Assembly (NCBI RefSeq): GCF_008056315.1
Contig: NZ_VRKQ01000010.1
Span: 992,001-1,056,000 of the forward strand
DNA from: Seonamhaeicola maritimus
GTDB taxonomy: Bacteria; Bacteroidota; Bacteroidia; Flavobacteriales; Flavobacteriaceae
Direction of reading: 5' to 3'
DNA: 64,000 nt
Every line of letters starts with the position of its first letter. Position 1 is the stretch's first letter. Below are positions 53,401 to 62,061 of this stretch, one piece after another. Under the pieces are notes generated by a model. That model was given only the letters and a program-made list of their open reading frames with translations, searched no databases and was not told the DNA's origin. Position numbers and translations under genes: made by a program.

Positions 53401-53935
53401 AATCTTCAATTTCATCTTGAAGAATTTCTGCAAATTCTTTAAGTTTATCAACTGGATAATCTCCGGTTATATTGATATTTAGAATTGGTAATTCTTCTGA
53501 TAAATTAAGGTCAAAGACATTTGGTTCTACTTTGGCACCATTAAACGTTGGCCAATCTTCAGAAGCTTTTTCACTATCAACTTCATCTTTTACCTTTTGT
53601 CTTGCTGTTTCAACAGTAATGTTTTCATCAAACTCAACTATTATCATTCCATAGTCTTCTTGAGATGTTGAAAGGACCTCAGTAACATTACTAATATTTT
53701 TCACTCTATCTTCGAGCGGATCTACAATTAGCTTTTCAATATCTTCGGCAGTATTACCAGGATAAGGTGTGCTAATATATATTTTGGTTTCTTTTACTTC
53801 TGGAAAACTTTCGCGCGGTAAGCTAAAGTAAGCCGAAATCCCCATAAACAAGAAGATAGCTACTATAACATAAATAACAGTTTTGTTATTTATTGCCCAA
53901 GATGAAGGTTTGAATTCTTTATATAGTTTACTCAT
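50438..53935 (-). CDS. RND-family efflux permease (AcrB-like)
   Basis: The 1165-residue inner-membrane proton antiporter has the two-fold RND layout: TM1 (VIYVIVAIFLFMGISAYF), large periplasmic loops, GLIMGLGMLVDNGIVLVENVYR (shown in part, TM4 with its acidic pair) and the second-half equivalent ISLAGIVVNNGVVLLDY. It exports drugs, detergents or metabolites through the MFP and TolC partners. Its start is 6 bp after the MFP stop. The locus order on this strand is tetR-tolC-mfp-rnd. Confidence 0.94.
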   Translation of the reverse strand: MSKLYKEFKPSSWAINNKTVIYVIVAIFLFMGISAYFSLPRESFPEVKETKIYISTPYPGNTAEDIEKLIVDPLEDRVKNISNVTEVLSTSQEDYGMIIVEFDENITVETARQKVKDEVDSEKASEDWPTFNGAKVEPNVFDLNLSEELPILNINITGDYPVDKLKEFAEILQDEIEDLEEIKAADIRGAQEKEVEIAVDIYKMMAAKVSFNDIISAIQNGNMTMSGGNLIASGQRRTVRVIGEIDNPRQLENFVVKSDKGAVYLRDVATVSFIDEDHTTFARDFGKNVVMLDVKKRSGKNMVAAAEAIYKIIENSQETNHIPKDIKITAANDQSQITLNQVDDLVNNIIFGIILVTTVLMFFLGFRNALFVGFAIPMSMVMAFMIVQLLGYTMNTMILFGLIMGLGMLVDNGIVLVENVYRLMEEEGMSRIEAAKKGIGEIAMPIIISTLTTVAAFIPLGMWPGMMGEFMIYFPITLSIVLGSSLFVAVFINSVMVSQFMKLEEETMPIKSLIKTTVVLVVLGLLIYFVGGRLRGLGSLLIFSAALLWGYKYIIKNLTYTFKDQFLPRLENWYERRLRNALKGRMPYVYIGATIFILIISFVAFGISVDQKRTNIEFFPDNTPKQIMVYIEYPEGTAIEKTNEITKSIENRVYEVIRSDKYSNSNDDSKNFLVESVVSQVGEGAGNPFTDGGSAAEMPNRSKITATMREFKFRRDADNNIIDSEELRKDIQNALKGIYPGVSVSVEKDPVGPPAGYPINIEIEGQDYDELISVAENIKKFIDSKNVPGIDQLKIDVNRGKPVTRVDIDREKAGELGVSAGQVGQQLRNSIFGAKAGVYKKEGEDYDINVRFNEDLRYNTSALFNQNIIFRDQASGQIKEVPISAVARQVNTSSFSSIKHRDYKRVVTVYSALAPGFIDANVVVDQIKAEMESYNNTYGELPSDIKVDYTGQLEEQAKEQAFLNKALLIGLGLIMLILIFQFGSISKPSIIMAAIFLSFAGVFLGLVFTGWSFVIMMTMMGIISLAGIVVNNGVVLLDYTQLLIDRKRATMEGVDVTERLPVEDIKEAIIKGGRARLRPVLLTAITTVFGLIPLAIGFNIDFFSLFNNFNPNIYMGGDNKVFWGPLSWTVIFGLLFATFLTLIIVPVLFFLVNKLKRKIFLKKLK

Positions 53936-53941
53936 TTGTTT

Positions 53942-55108
53942 TTAGTTTGAAATTTCAACTTCTTGCTCGTCTTGTACACTTCTGGCACCTTCTTTAATCA
54001 CAAAGTTGCCTGCTTCTAAACCTGTTAATACTTCAATAAAATCGCCTTGAGTTTTGCCGGTAGTAATAATGGTTTTTTTAGCTTTCCCCACTTTATTGTC
54101 ATTAACGCCATCTACTATAAACACATATTGTTCTCCAATGCTGTTTTCTGAAATGATACTTTGAGGAATTAATATGGCTTTAGAATTTGTATAATCATTA
54201 ATTTTAAGTTTTCCAGTTAAATTAGGTTTAATGTCACCATCAATATTTGGAACACCTACTTCAATTTTAAAAGCTCTGTTATTAGGATTAATGAAATGCC
54301 CAACTTGACGAATTGAATTTTGAATAGTTTTACCCAAAGCAGGAAAACTAACCTCAACCGTTTTGCCTTTAGTTACATTTGGTAAATGGCTTTCTGGAAC
54401 TTCTGCTTCAATGTACATATTGTTTAAATTCACAATTCTTAATAAAGCTGACTGCCCCGGAGCTACAACACTACCTTCGTCAGAAATCACATCATCAATA
54501 ATTCCTGAAAAAGGGGCTTTCACAAAAGTTTTTCCTAATTGAGATTCTAATTGTCTTACCGCATCTTGAGTGGCTTTAAATGTTGTTTCTGCTTGTAAAA
54601 ACTGAATTTCAGAGCCAATTTTTTGATCCCAAAGACGTTTTTGACGTTCATAAGTTGTTTTGGCTAAAGCCGCTTGTGTTTTAGCCTGGGATAATTGCAT
54701 GCTTAACCCACCGTCATCTATTTTTGCCAAGGTTTGTCCTTTATTTACCTTTTGCCCTTCCTTTACATAAACACGTGTTAATGTTCCAGAGAACTCAGGA
54801 TATAATACAATATTTTGTTTAGTTTTTACATTACCCTGAATTTCTAAAAAATGATTAAAAGCCTCTTCTTTAATGGTTAAAGTTGTAATTAGAGGTAAAA
54901 CTTTTTTACCGCTAAGTTTATCTAATTCAGCTTCAATTTTAGCTAAATTGCCTGATATTTCTTTTTGTTGTTTTTTTAATTCACTTCGTTTAGCTTCTAT
55001 TTTTGTGATGTCTTTTGAAGCTATAATATCGTCAATAGATTTGTTTTTATCTCCACCACAAGATGTTAGTAATATGGCGCTTAATAATGTTAAATAAATA
55101 TATTTCAT
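53942..55108 (-). CDS. RND efflux periplasmic adaptor (membrane fusion protein)
   Basis: The 388-residue lipoprotein (lipobox AILLTSC, Cys17) has an N-terminal coiled coil (KIEAKRSELKKQQKEISGNLAKIEAELDKL, shown in part), a biotinyl/lipoyl-like domain (TLTRVYVKEGQKVNKGQTLAKID), a helical hairpin, the split lipoyl half (TFVKAPFSGIIDDV) and beta-barrel domains. It links the RND pump to TolC. Confidence 0.93.
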   Translation of the reverse strand: MKYIYLTLLSAILLTSCGGDKNKSIDDIIASKDITKIEAKRSELKKQQKEISGNLAKIEAELDKLSGKKVLPLITTLTIKEEAFNHFLEIQGNVKTKQNIVLYPEFSGTLTRVYVKEGQKVNKGQTLAKIDDGGLSMQLSQAKTQAALAKTTYERQKRLWDQKIGSEIQFLQAETTFKATQDAVRQLESQLGKTFVKAPFSGIIDDVISDEGSVVAPGQSALLRIVNLNNMYIEAEVPESHLPNVTKGKTVEVSFPALGKTIQNSIRQVGHFINPNNRAFKIEVGVPNIDGDIKPNLTGKLKINDYTNSKAILIPQSIISENSIGEQYVFIVDGVNDNKVGKAKKTIITTGKTQGDFIEVLTGLEAGNFVIKEGARSVQDEQEVEISN

Positions 55109-55114
55109 GATGGA

Positions 55115-56437
55115 TTATTGTTTAAGGTTTAATAAGTTTTGAAGAGCTGCTTTTTTATTTATTACATCAATAATAGCTTGTAAGTATTCTTGTTGACTAC
55201 TATATAATTGTGTTTGAGCTTGTCTTAGGTCGAAACTACTGGCTATTCCTTCTCTATACTTTATATTGTTTTTCTTTTCTATTTTTTCGGCCAAAGCCAG
55301 ATTTTTTTGTTTGTTGTCATATGTATCTATAGCTAATTGATATTCATTCTTGGCATTTTTGAATTCTATTGACAATTGATTTTCTGTATCAACAAGATTG
55401 TTTTTCGCAATGTCCCATTGGATTTTGGCTCGTTCTCTTTTAGCCTTACCGCCAAATGAACTAAAGATTGGAACGGTTAATTTAAATCCGCCTACGGCAG
55501 TGAATAACCAGTCTTGCTCACCATTAAAATAGTTGGAGGCGGAATCACTGTAACCTAAATAACTAGAGGAAAGAAAGGCATTAAGTTTTGGAAGTTGTTC
55601 AGATTTTTCCAATTTATATTCCAGTCTCTTGCTTTCTACATCGTTAACAGCAATTTTATAATCGATGTTGTTTGAGACTTCATGAGTGTCACCAATTAAG
55701 TTTAACGAGATATTTTCCAAGATCAAAGACTCTAATGTATCTTTTAGTTCAATAGTATTTAATTGGTCAATACCAAGTAGAATTTTCAAAACACCTTTTG
55801 AAAGGTCATGAAGTGTTTCTAGGCTTCTTAAATTATTTTCTAAACTAGAAAGTGTTAATTGTAATTGTTCAACATCTTCTTCTTCGGTTAGCCCGTTTTC
55901 AAATATCTTTTGAGTTTCTTTTAAATTTTCAGCCAACACTTTAATGTTGTTTTTGGTAATGCCTATACTTTCTTTAGTTAGTAAAGCATTATTATAGGCG
56001 CTAACCACATTAGTTTCAATTTCGTTTACCGTTTTGTTTTTTGCATTTTCTGAAATCTCTAAAAACACTTTGTTAGCTTGAAGTCCTACAATATAACCGC
56101 CATCAAAAAGTAACTGATTTAAGGTAACACTAGGTGTTAAATTATGCTTTGGAAACAAAAACCGGAATGGGTTGTCTTCCTCAAACATTTCAATATCTAA
56201 AGGTCTTTTAATATTAATTGAGTAATCTACCGCTCCACTAATTTGAGGTAACCCTCTAGCTGTTGTTTCCCATACCTGTTGTTGTGCAGCTAGAATATTT
56301 AAATCTGCATTTTTAATATTTCTATTGTTTTCTAGAGCATACTCTATGGCTTCTTGCAACGAGAAACTATGATTTTCTTGTGAAAAAAGTGTGAGACTGC
56401 TAAGTAAACTAAAAAATATGATTAGTCTATTTTTCAT
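55115..56437 (-). CDS. TolC-family outer membrane efflux protein
   Basis: The 440-residue protein has a signal peptide (LIIFFSLLSSLTLFSQ) and two repeats of long helices with beta-strand inserts typical of TolC: FSLQEAIEYALENNRNIKNADL near residue 24, GAVDYSINIKRPLDI, and KYREGIASSFDLRQAQTQLYSS near the C terminus. It forms the exit duct of the efflux pump. The 5' end lies 3 bp after the tetR stop. Confidence 0.93.
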   Translation of the reverse strand: MKNRLIIFFSLLSSLTLFSQENHSFSLQEAIEYALENNRNIKNADLNILAAQQQVWETTARGLPQISGAVDYSINIKRPLDIEMFEEDNPFRFLFPKHNLTPSVTLNQLLFDGGYIVGLQANKVFLEISENAKNKTVNEIETNVVSAYNNALLTKESIGITKNNIKVLAENLKETQKIFENGLTEEEDVEQLQLTLSSLENNLRSLETLHDLSKGVLKILLGIDQLNTIELKDTLESLILENISLNLIGDTHEVSNNIDYKIAVNDVESKRLEYKLEKSEQLPKLNAFLSSSYLGYSDSASNYFNGEQDWLFTAVGGFKLTVPIFSSFGGKAKRERAKIQWDIAKNNLVDTENQLSIEFKNAKNEYQLAIDTYDNKQKNLALAEKIEKKNNIKYREGIASSFDLRQAQTQLYSSQQEYLQAIIDVINKKAALQNLLNLKQ

Positions 56438-56440
56438 TTT

Positions 56441-57046
56441 TTATGATTGATTTGATTTTATAAACTTGTTTAAAATTTGAAGTCCTTTTTCTGTTACAAT
56501 GGCTCTGAGATGATATTCTAAATAGCTTTCCATGAGGTATTCCATATCATAGATATCTAAAGGAAAAAAGGTTTCGTCTTTAATACCCATCAATCCATTA
56601 AAATACATTCTGGAAATAAAATCTACATTAATGGTATCTCTGAATAGATTGGTATCAACGCCGTTTTGTAAACTGTCTTTTACAGATTCATGCATTTTCT
56701 CGAATTGTTTAACTCGAAGTTGATTATATATTTGAGGGTAGTATTTTTTTAATTGAAATTGTGGAGATGATTTCTCACTTTTCAGATATTGTAATACAAA
56801 CATTTTTATGTCGTAAAGCTCCTCAATAGGGTTGACGGAAGTATTACAAATTCCGTCTATACCTTCGCATACATTCTCAAAAACGGCAAAGGTTACAGCT
56901 TCTACTAATTTTGTTTTGTTGGCAAAATGGACGTAAATGGTTTTTTTTGATATAGCCATTTCGTTAGCTATGTCATCCATTGTCACACTTTTAAATCCAA
57001 AGTTTAAAAACAATTCTGTTGCTTTATGTATAATTTTTTCTCTCAT
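56441..57046 (-). CDS. TetR/AcrR-family repressor of the efflux operon
   Basis: The 201-residue protein has an N-terminal helix-turn-helix (HKATELFLNFGFKSVTMDDIA and EMAISKKTIYVHFANKTKLV, shown in part) and a C-terminal ligand-binding region. It is the first gene of the operon and probably represses its own promoter through the palindrome at 57068-57095 until an efflux substrate binds. The ATG at 57046 is chosen over a GTG at 57118, which lies upstream of the -7 element. Confidence 0.92.
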   Translation of the reverse strand: MREKIIHKATELFLNFGFKSVTMDDIANEMAISKKTIYVHFANKTKLVEAVTFAVFENVCEGIDGICNTSVNPIEELYDIKMFVLQYLKSEKSSPQFQLKKYYPQIYNQLRVKQFEKMHESVKDSLQNGVDTNLFRDTINVDFISRMYFNGLMGIKDETFFPLDIYDMEYLMESYLEYHLRAIVTEKGLQILNKFIKSNQS

Positions 57047-57055
57047 AATGGAGTG

Positions 57056-57095
57056 CAAATATAGGCTGGAAACTTTAAAAACCAATAAAGTTTCC
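57056..57095 (-). promoter_or_regulatory. tetR promoter and palindromic operator
   Basis: TATATTTG (57063-57056, minus strand) is a good -7 element 9 bases before the start codon. Directly upstream lies GGAAACTTTA (57068-57077) with its perfect complement TAAAGTTTCC (57086-57095), separated by 8 bp. Bound repressor would block the -33 region. Confidence 0.7.
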
Positions 57096-57157
57096 AAAGT
57101 TTTACTTTTTTTTAACACTAAGTTTGCATTAATGCTTTTTAATAAATTGAATTGATT

Positions 57158-57165
57158 TATTTTTG
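57158..57165 (+). promoter_or_regulatory. -7 promoter element of the polyprenyl synthetase gene
   Basis: TATTTTTG ends four bases before the ATG at 57170, which predicts a leaderless mRNA and rules out the upstream in-frame start at 57152. Confidence 0.55.
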
Positions 57166-57169
57166 CTCA

Positions 57170-58144
57170 ATGCTATCCATAGAAAAATACCAAGAGGAGT
57201 TTCTGTCTTTCTTAGAAGACTACACCGTAGTTAAAGAACCTAAAGGACTATATAATCCTATTCAGTACATTTTGAGTTTAGGAGGAAAGCGTCTCCGCCC
57301 AGTTTTAACTCTTATGACTGCCGATATTTTTGGAGGTAATTATAAAGACGCTCTAAATGCGGCTCTAAGTGTTGAGGTATTTCATAACTTTTCATTGGTT
57401 CATGATGATATTATGGACGATGCACCATTGAGAAGAGGCGAAGCAACTGTTCATGAAAAATGGGATATAAATACGGGAATTCTTTCTGGTGATGCCATGT
57501 TGATTATGGCGTATCAGTTATTTGAAAACTATAATGCTGAGGCATTTCAAGCTTTAGCAAAGTTATTCAGTAAAACGGCTATTGAGGTTTGTGAAGGTCA
57601 ACAGTACGATGTAGATTTTGAAACTAGGATTGACGTTACTATTCCTGAGTATTTAAAAATGATTGAATACAAAACTTCTGTTTTAGTTGCTGCAGCAATG
57701 AAAATGGGAGCTATAGTTGCAAGAGCTACAGACAAAGACCAGAATAGTATTTATGAGTTTGGAAGAAACTTGGGTATTGCATTTCAATTGCAAGATGATT
57801 ATTTAGATGCTTTTGGTGATCCTAAATCCTTTGGTAAACAAGTTGGAGGGGATATTATTGAAAATAAAAAAACCTATTTATATCTCAAGGCTCTTGAATT
57901 TTCTTCTGTACAAGAACAAGAGCGTTTGGAAAACTTGTACACCTTAGAGACTGATAAAAACGAAGAGAAGATATTTGTAGTTAAAGAACTATTTAAATCT
58001 ACAGGTGCCGCAGAGGCTACCAAACAAGCCGTTAAAGATTATACTAATAAGGCGTTTTCCGTTTTAGAATCTTTAGATGTTTCTGAAGAGAGAAAACAAC
58101 TGTTAAAAGATTTTGGAACCGGTTTAATGAGCAGAACTGTATAA
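57170..58144 (+). CDS. Polyprenyl synthetase (geranylgeranyl/farnesyl diphosphate synthase type)
   Basis: The 324-residue trans-isoprenyl diphosphate synthase condenses isopentenyl diphosphate onto allylic primers. The first Asp-rich motif is in HDDIMDDAPLRRG and the second in LQDDYLDAFGD; GGKRLRPVLTLM gives the IPP-binding Lys and Arg. Chain length cannot be set with confidence. It is followed with a 1-bp overlap by a small hypothetical gene. Confidence 0.93.
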   Translation: MLSIEKYQEEFLSFLEDYTVVKEPKGLYNPIQYILSLGGKRLRPVLTLMTADIFGGNYKDALNAALSVEVFHNFSLVHDDIMDDAPLRRGEATVHEKWDINTGILSGDAMLIMAYQLFENYNAEAFQALAKLFSKTAIEVCEGQQYDVDFETRIDVTIPEYLKMIEYKTSVLVAAAMKMGAIVARATDKDQNSIYEFGRNLGIAFQLQDDYLDAFGDPKSFGKQVGGDIIENKKTYLYLKALEFSSVQEQERLENLYTLETDKNEEKIFVVKELFKSTGAAEATKQAVKDYTNKAFSVLESLDVSEERKQLLKDFGTGLMSRTV

Positions 58145-58491
58145 TGCAACTCCCCACAACTTTTGATAGTTTAGTTGAAGAGGCTAACAATTTAGATTTG
58201 TACAAGAAACTAATACTTCAGCTAAATAAAGACTTCCTTTTAGCTAATATAGATTTAGATTTTCATGAAGATATTTTGCCTTCTAGTTTAAAGTTATTGT
58301 TGCATGAAATTATCTACAAGCTCATTCAAGAAAAGTTTGCGGAATACCTTAATTTACTCTACATCATTGATGTTTCTGAAAAAGCGGTTAAATCTTTGCA
58401 AGGAGATGATACACTTAAGCTAGCTGAAGAGGTGTCATTTTTAATATTAAGGCGCGAATGGCAGAAAGTCTGGTTTCGCAATTGCTATTAA
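58144..58491 (+). CDS. Hypothetical protein coupled to the polyprenyl synthetase gene
   Basis: A 115-residue helical protein with no signal peptide; not recognised. Its start codon shares a base with the upstream stop (TAATG), so translation is coupled. The composition (LLHEIIYKLIQEKFAEYLNLLYII) suggests a small all-alpha protein, perhaps a partner of the synthetase. Confidence 0.75.
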   Translation: MQLPTTFDSLVEEANNLDLYKKLILQLNKDFLLANIDLDFHEDILPSSLKLLLHEIIYKLIQEKFAEYLNLLYIIDVSEKAVKSLQGDDTLKLAEEVSFLILRREWQKVWFRNCY

Positions 58492-58526
58492 CCGTTCTAT
58501 ATAATAACACCTCTATTTAGCTAGGG

Positions 58527-59243
58527 CTATAAAAAGCTTAGTTCTAGTTGTTTTGCTTTTGTGTGTAAAATATTGTTTTCTAAATGAATATGCTGATGTA
58601 AATCTTGTTCAAATTCTTCCAGTTTTGCATAAAGCGCTCTAAAAGTATTACATGCACTTTCAGGTGGCGTATAATTATTTGTTAAATCAGCAATGGTTTT
58701 GAAAATATCTCCTGCAGATTCATGTTCTTCTTCCATCATATGGATTGGATTTTTCACTGTTCCAAATGAAGGGGTTTCCAGTTGAGCACCTTCTGATTTA
58801 AGCTTTAATAACTTCTTAATATAAGGAAACAAGACAAGTTCTTCTTTCTTTAAATGAGCCGCTAATTCATTGGCAACTTCAGTAAAAAGTTGATTGATTT
58901 TAACTACTTCTGTATAATGATGCCCATGTACCTCAGCCACTCTGTTAGAATATTGAAGAATTAAAGGAATAGACTCTTCAACATAGGTATGGTGTATGTT
59001 TATAATGTGGTCAATTAAGAAATCAAGGTTCCATGAGTTATAATCATATGCTTTTGGAGCATCGTCAACTTGTAATAGTTCATTTTTAAGAATCTCATAA
59101 TCTAATGCTTTTCTCTCACAAGCTTTTTCTATGGTTATACCACCACCACAGCAAAAGTCAATGCCATGTTTTTTAAAAACATGAGCCGTTTTAATGTTTT
59201 CCGCAACAACTTCAGCAACCGTTTTATTTTCTATTAAGTTCAT
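58527..59243 (-). CDS. ric: Iron-sulfur cluster repair di-iron protein (Ric/ScdA)
   Basis: The 238-residue protein has an N-terminal ScdA_N (DUF542) domain (NLIENKTVAEVVAENIKTAH and HGIDFCCGGG) and a C-terminal hemerythrin-like di-iron domain with many His (DFLIDHIINIHHTYVEE, RVAEVHGHHYTEV, MMEEEHESAGDIF, LHQHIHLENNIL). It repairs Fe-S clusters after nitric oxide or oxidative damage. The ATG at 59243 is preferred to a TTG at 59291. It lies 102 bp downstream of nosY on the same strand, consistent with NO/N2O metabolism. Confidence 0.93.
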   Translation of the reverse strand: MNLIENKTVAEVVAENIKTAHVFKKHGIDFCCGGGITIEKACERKALDYEILKNELLQVDDAPKAYDYNSWNLDFLIDHIINIHHTYVEESIPLILQYSNRVAEVHGHHYTEVVKINQLFTEVANELAAHLKKEELVLFPYIKKLLKLKSEGAQLETPSFGTVKNPIHMMEEEHESAGDIFKTIADLTNNYTPPESACNTFRALYAKLEEFEQDLHQHIHLENNILHTKAKQLELSFL

Positions 59244-59345
59244 AGTCTTTTTTAATAAAAGGATATTATTGTCTTTTATATGATAATTCAAAAATATAGA
59301 TTTGACAAACCAAAAAACATGACTTTTGTTAGGCTTTGTTTTCTG

Positions 59346-60128
59346 CTAAAAATCCTTTTTTCTAGACTTTTTAACTATTCTAAATATTGGTAAAATAACC
59401 CAAATAGCAAGTGCAATAAAGGAGATTATTAATCCGTAGTTAGTGCCAAAAAACTTTTTAAAAATGGCTCCGGTATATCCTAATAAGGCAGAAATATCTA
59501 GCTTAAGAAGGATTAGTGTTCTAGACAAATCAATAGGGTTTAGCATGGTGCCAACTAATGATAATTTGTCTAAGGGGTAGTCTTCAAAAATAATTAATGA
59601 CATTAAAAAGATACCATCATAAATAATAGCCAAGAATAACCATAACAGTATGGCGTAACCAAATCCTTTGATTTTATTTTCGTTTGATAAGGCAATATTA
59701 AAAGCTAGAGCTGTGAATATAAATGTAAGGAAAGCACCTGTAATTAGGAGTAAAGAAAAATCCCAAATGGCTGATGATTTGAACAGTCCGTATAAGATAA
59801 AAGGAATGCCCAATCCTAAAATTAAACTCATGGAAAGAGATATGGCAACACCTAAGTACTGACCAAGAAAAATAGAGGAGCGTTTTAATGGTTGTGCTAA
59901 TAATAACTCGGTAAATTCTTTTGAGTTATAATAGTACATAACACCAAAAATGGTTCCTATTAATGGTACTAATACAATGATAACATTCATTAAAGTGATA
60001 ACTGCTTTTGAAAGATCATTATTAAGAAATAATAAGACAATGCCTAACAATAAATAGAATGCTAGATACACGTAACTCCAACGGCTTCGCATTAAATCGT
60101 AAAAACTATATTTTAATATTTTAAGCAT
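59346..60128 (-). CDS. nosY: ABC transporter permease, NosY
   Basis: The 260-residue membrane protein has six transmembrane helices (for example YVYLAFYLLLGIVLLFL, LIGTIFGVMYYYNS, ISLSMSLILGLGIPFILYGL). It forms the ABC exporter with NosF that supplies sulfur-related material for assembly of the NosZ copper-sulfide centre. Its start overlaps the nosF stop by 8 bp. Confidence 0.9.
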   Translation of the reverse strand: MLKILKYSFYDLMRSRWSYVYLAFYLLLGIVLLFLNNDLSKAVITLMNVIIVLVPLIGTIFGVMYYYNSKEFTELLLAQPLKRSSIFLGQYLGVAISLSMSLILGLGIPFILYGLFKSSAIWDFSLLLITGAFLTFIFTALAFNIALSNENKIKGFGYAILLWLFLAIIYDGIFLMSLIIFEDYPLDKLSLVGTMLNPIDLSRTLILLKLDISALLGYTGAIFKKFFGTNYGLIISFIALAIWVILPIFRIVKKSRKKDF

Positions 60129-60828
60129 GATTATTAGTTAAAATTGACGCAATGGCATGTTCGAAATCTGGTTGATTGGTTTTGGTTTTTAATTCTGAAA
60201 TACTGCCCTTAAAATAAATTTTGCCCTCTAATAAAAACACAATCTCATCTGACACTTCTTCAACAAAACTCATAATATGAGATGTAATAATGATGGTTTT
60301 CCCATTAGCTTTTTCAGTTTGTATTAACTCTTTTAACCTTATTAAAGAAATAGGGTCTAAGCCTGTTGTTGGCTCGTCTAAAATGATTAGTGGGCTGTCA
60401 AACATAAACGCCAGAACTATATTTACTTTTTGCTTGGTGCCACCAGATAGGTTTCCTAATTTTTTATCTAAAAAAGGTTCTAGAGTAAATACTTCTATTA
60501 AATGTTTATCAGCTTCGGTATTCCCACGTAAATCCTTAATCATTTTTATCAATTCCTTGACTTTAAGGTTGTTTGGAAAGTTGGCTATTTGTGGTAAATA
60601 ATCAATTTTATGTCTATATTTAGAATTATTTTTTATGTTTTCTCCTAACACAGAAATGTCTCCTTTATTAGGAATTACCATTCCTAAAATGGATTTAATG
60701 AGGGTTGTTTTTCCAGAGCCATTGGGTCCTAATACTGCAAAAATGCCGCCTTCATTAATGGTTAAATCAACGCCACTTAAAACCACATTTTTATTGAACT
60801 TTTTATGTAGATTTTGAATACTTACCAT
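60121..60828 (-). CDS. nosF: ABC transporter ATP-binding protein, NosF
   Basis: The 235-residue ATPase has Walker A (GPNGSGKTTL near residue 35), the signature LSGGTKQKV, Walker B (PLIILDEPTTGLDP) and the H-loop (TIIITSHIM). It pairs with NosY. It overlaps nosD by 7 bp and nosY by 8 bp. Confidence 0.93.
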   Translation of the reverse strand: MVSIQNLHKKFNKNVVLSGVDLTINEGGIFAVLGPNGSGKTTLIKSILGMVIPNKGDISVLGENIKNNSKYRHKIDYLPQIANFPNNLKVKELIKMIKDLRGNTEADKHLIEVFTLEPFLDKKLGNLSGGTKQKVNIVLAFMFDSPLIILDEPTTGLDPISLIRLKELIQTEKANGKTIIITSHIMSFVEEVSDEIVFLLEGKIYFKGSISELKTKTNQPDFEHAIASILTNNHA

Positions 60829-62057
60829 ATGATTCTTTTTGTTAATGGGTTGTTGTCTAAAAGATTGTCTGGTGTAAAAACAGGCGACACTTTTTCAGAA
60901 AAATCAATAATATCTATAAATAAGCTTCGTAGTAAAATGATAGTTTCAGGGGTTCGGTTAACAATATATGAAAACAGTTTTACAGGCCTGTACGGCACAT
61001 CACCAATACCATCTTTATTTAAGTCATAACCAGTATAATTACTCCAGTAGTTTTTGTCAAATACATTATCATTCACTTTGCTATTATAAGCAATATCAAA
61101 AGAGTTATATAAAAAGTTGTTTTCGGTGAAGCTATTGGTATAACAGGCACCTCTTACCTTTATAGCCCAACCATTGTTTTCAAAGTTATTGTTTTTATAC
61201 ACGATTCGGTTGGAGCCTTCAATATTAATTCCAATGGTGTTTTCGGTAAATGTATTTCCAATAATTTCGGCATCATTAATTTCTTTAAGAAGCATTCCGT
61301 AGGAAGCCGTACCCCAATTTTCTCGAAAAATATTGTTATACATTTTTATTTTTTTCGAAAACATAACGGCTACTCCAGCACCATTATTCTCAAAGGTATT
61401 GTCTTGATAAATATCATCATTTGAGAACATGAAATGCAATCCGTAGCGTAGATTATTTGTACTTATATTGTTTTTTATTAAACAGTTATCTGCAAATTCT
61501 AAGTATATGCCGTCTCTTACATTTTGCACATGGTTGTGTTCTACCTCAATGTGGTTACTATACCAAAGTTGAATCCCATTACCAGAGTTGTATTCTTCAA
61601 CCGCATCGCCAATAATCTTGTTATGGAATATTTTTCCGTGGTTAGATTTTTCTATATAAATACCAAAAAACAGTTTCTCTAAAACTAAATTTTTAATCTC
61701 GAAATGCTTGCTTTTTCTAACTCTTAAAGCAGCATAATCTTCTGTGTAACTTGTTCCAACATTTATTATAAAGAGGCCGTCCACTGTAACATTATCTGAT
61801 GTGATGGTGATGATTTCACCTTTTAGTTCACCATCAATTATAGGGTAGTTTTTGCCGACTACAGTTAAGGGTTTGTCTATTACAATGTCGTGCTCTTTAT
61901 AAGTGCCTTTTTTTACAATTATAGTGTCAAAATCTTTTGCCTGATTAATAGCTGATTTTAATGTAGTGACAGGGCACGTGCTGCACACCTCAATATTTTG
62001 TGCATTATTAAGGCATGCCATTAAAATGGCTAGTAAAAAAACAAAATGTTTTTTCAT
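60822..62057 (-). CDS. nosD: Periplasmic copper-centre assembly protein, NosD
   Basis: The 411-residue protein has a signal peptide (KHFVFLLAILMACLNNAQN) and a right-handed parallel beta-helix built from carbohydrate-binding/sugar-hydrolysis (CASH) repeats: SNHGKIFHNKIIGDAV, NHIEVEHNHVQNVRDGIYLEF, NNGAGVAVMFSKKIKMYNN. NosD is needed to build the Cu-S centre of nitrous oxide reductase. Confidence 0.93.
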   Translation of the reverse strand: MKKHFVFLLAILMACLNNAQNIEVCSTCPVTTLKSAINQAKDFDTIIVKKGTYKEHDIVIDKPLTVVGKNYPIIDGELKGEIITITSDNVTVDGLFIINVGTSYTEDYAALRVRKSKHFEIKNLVLEKLFFGIYIEKSNHGKIFHNKIIGDAVEEYNSGNGIQLWYSNHIEVEHNHVQNVRDGIYLEFADNCLIKNNISTNNLRYGLHFMFSNDDIYQDNTFENNGAGVAVMFSKKIKMYNNIFRENWGTASYGMLLKEINDAEIIGNTFTENTIGINIEGSNRIVYKNNNFENNGWAIKVRGACYTNSFTENNFLYNSFDIAYNSKVNDNVFDKNYWSNYTGYDLNKDGIGDVPYRPVKLFSYIVNRTPETIILLRSLFIDIIDFSEKVSPVFTPDNLLDNNPLTKRIIW

Positions 62058-62061
62058 GGTG

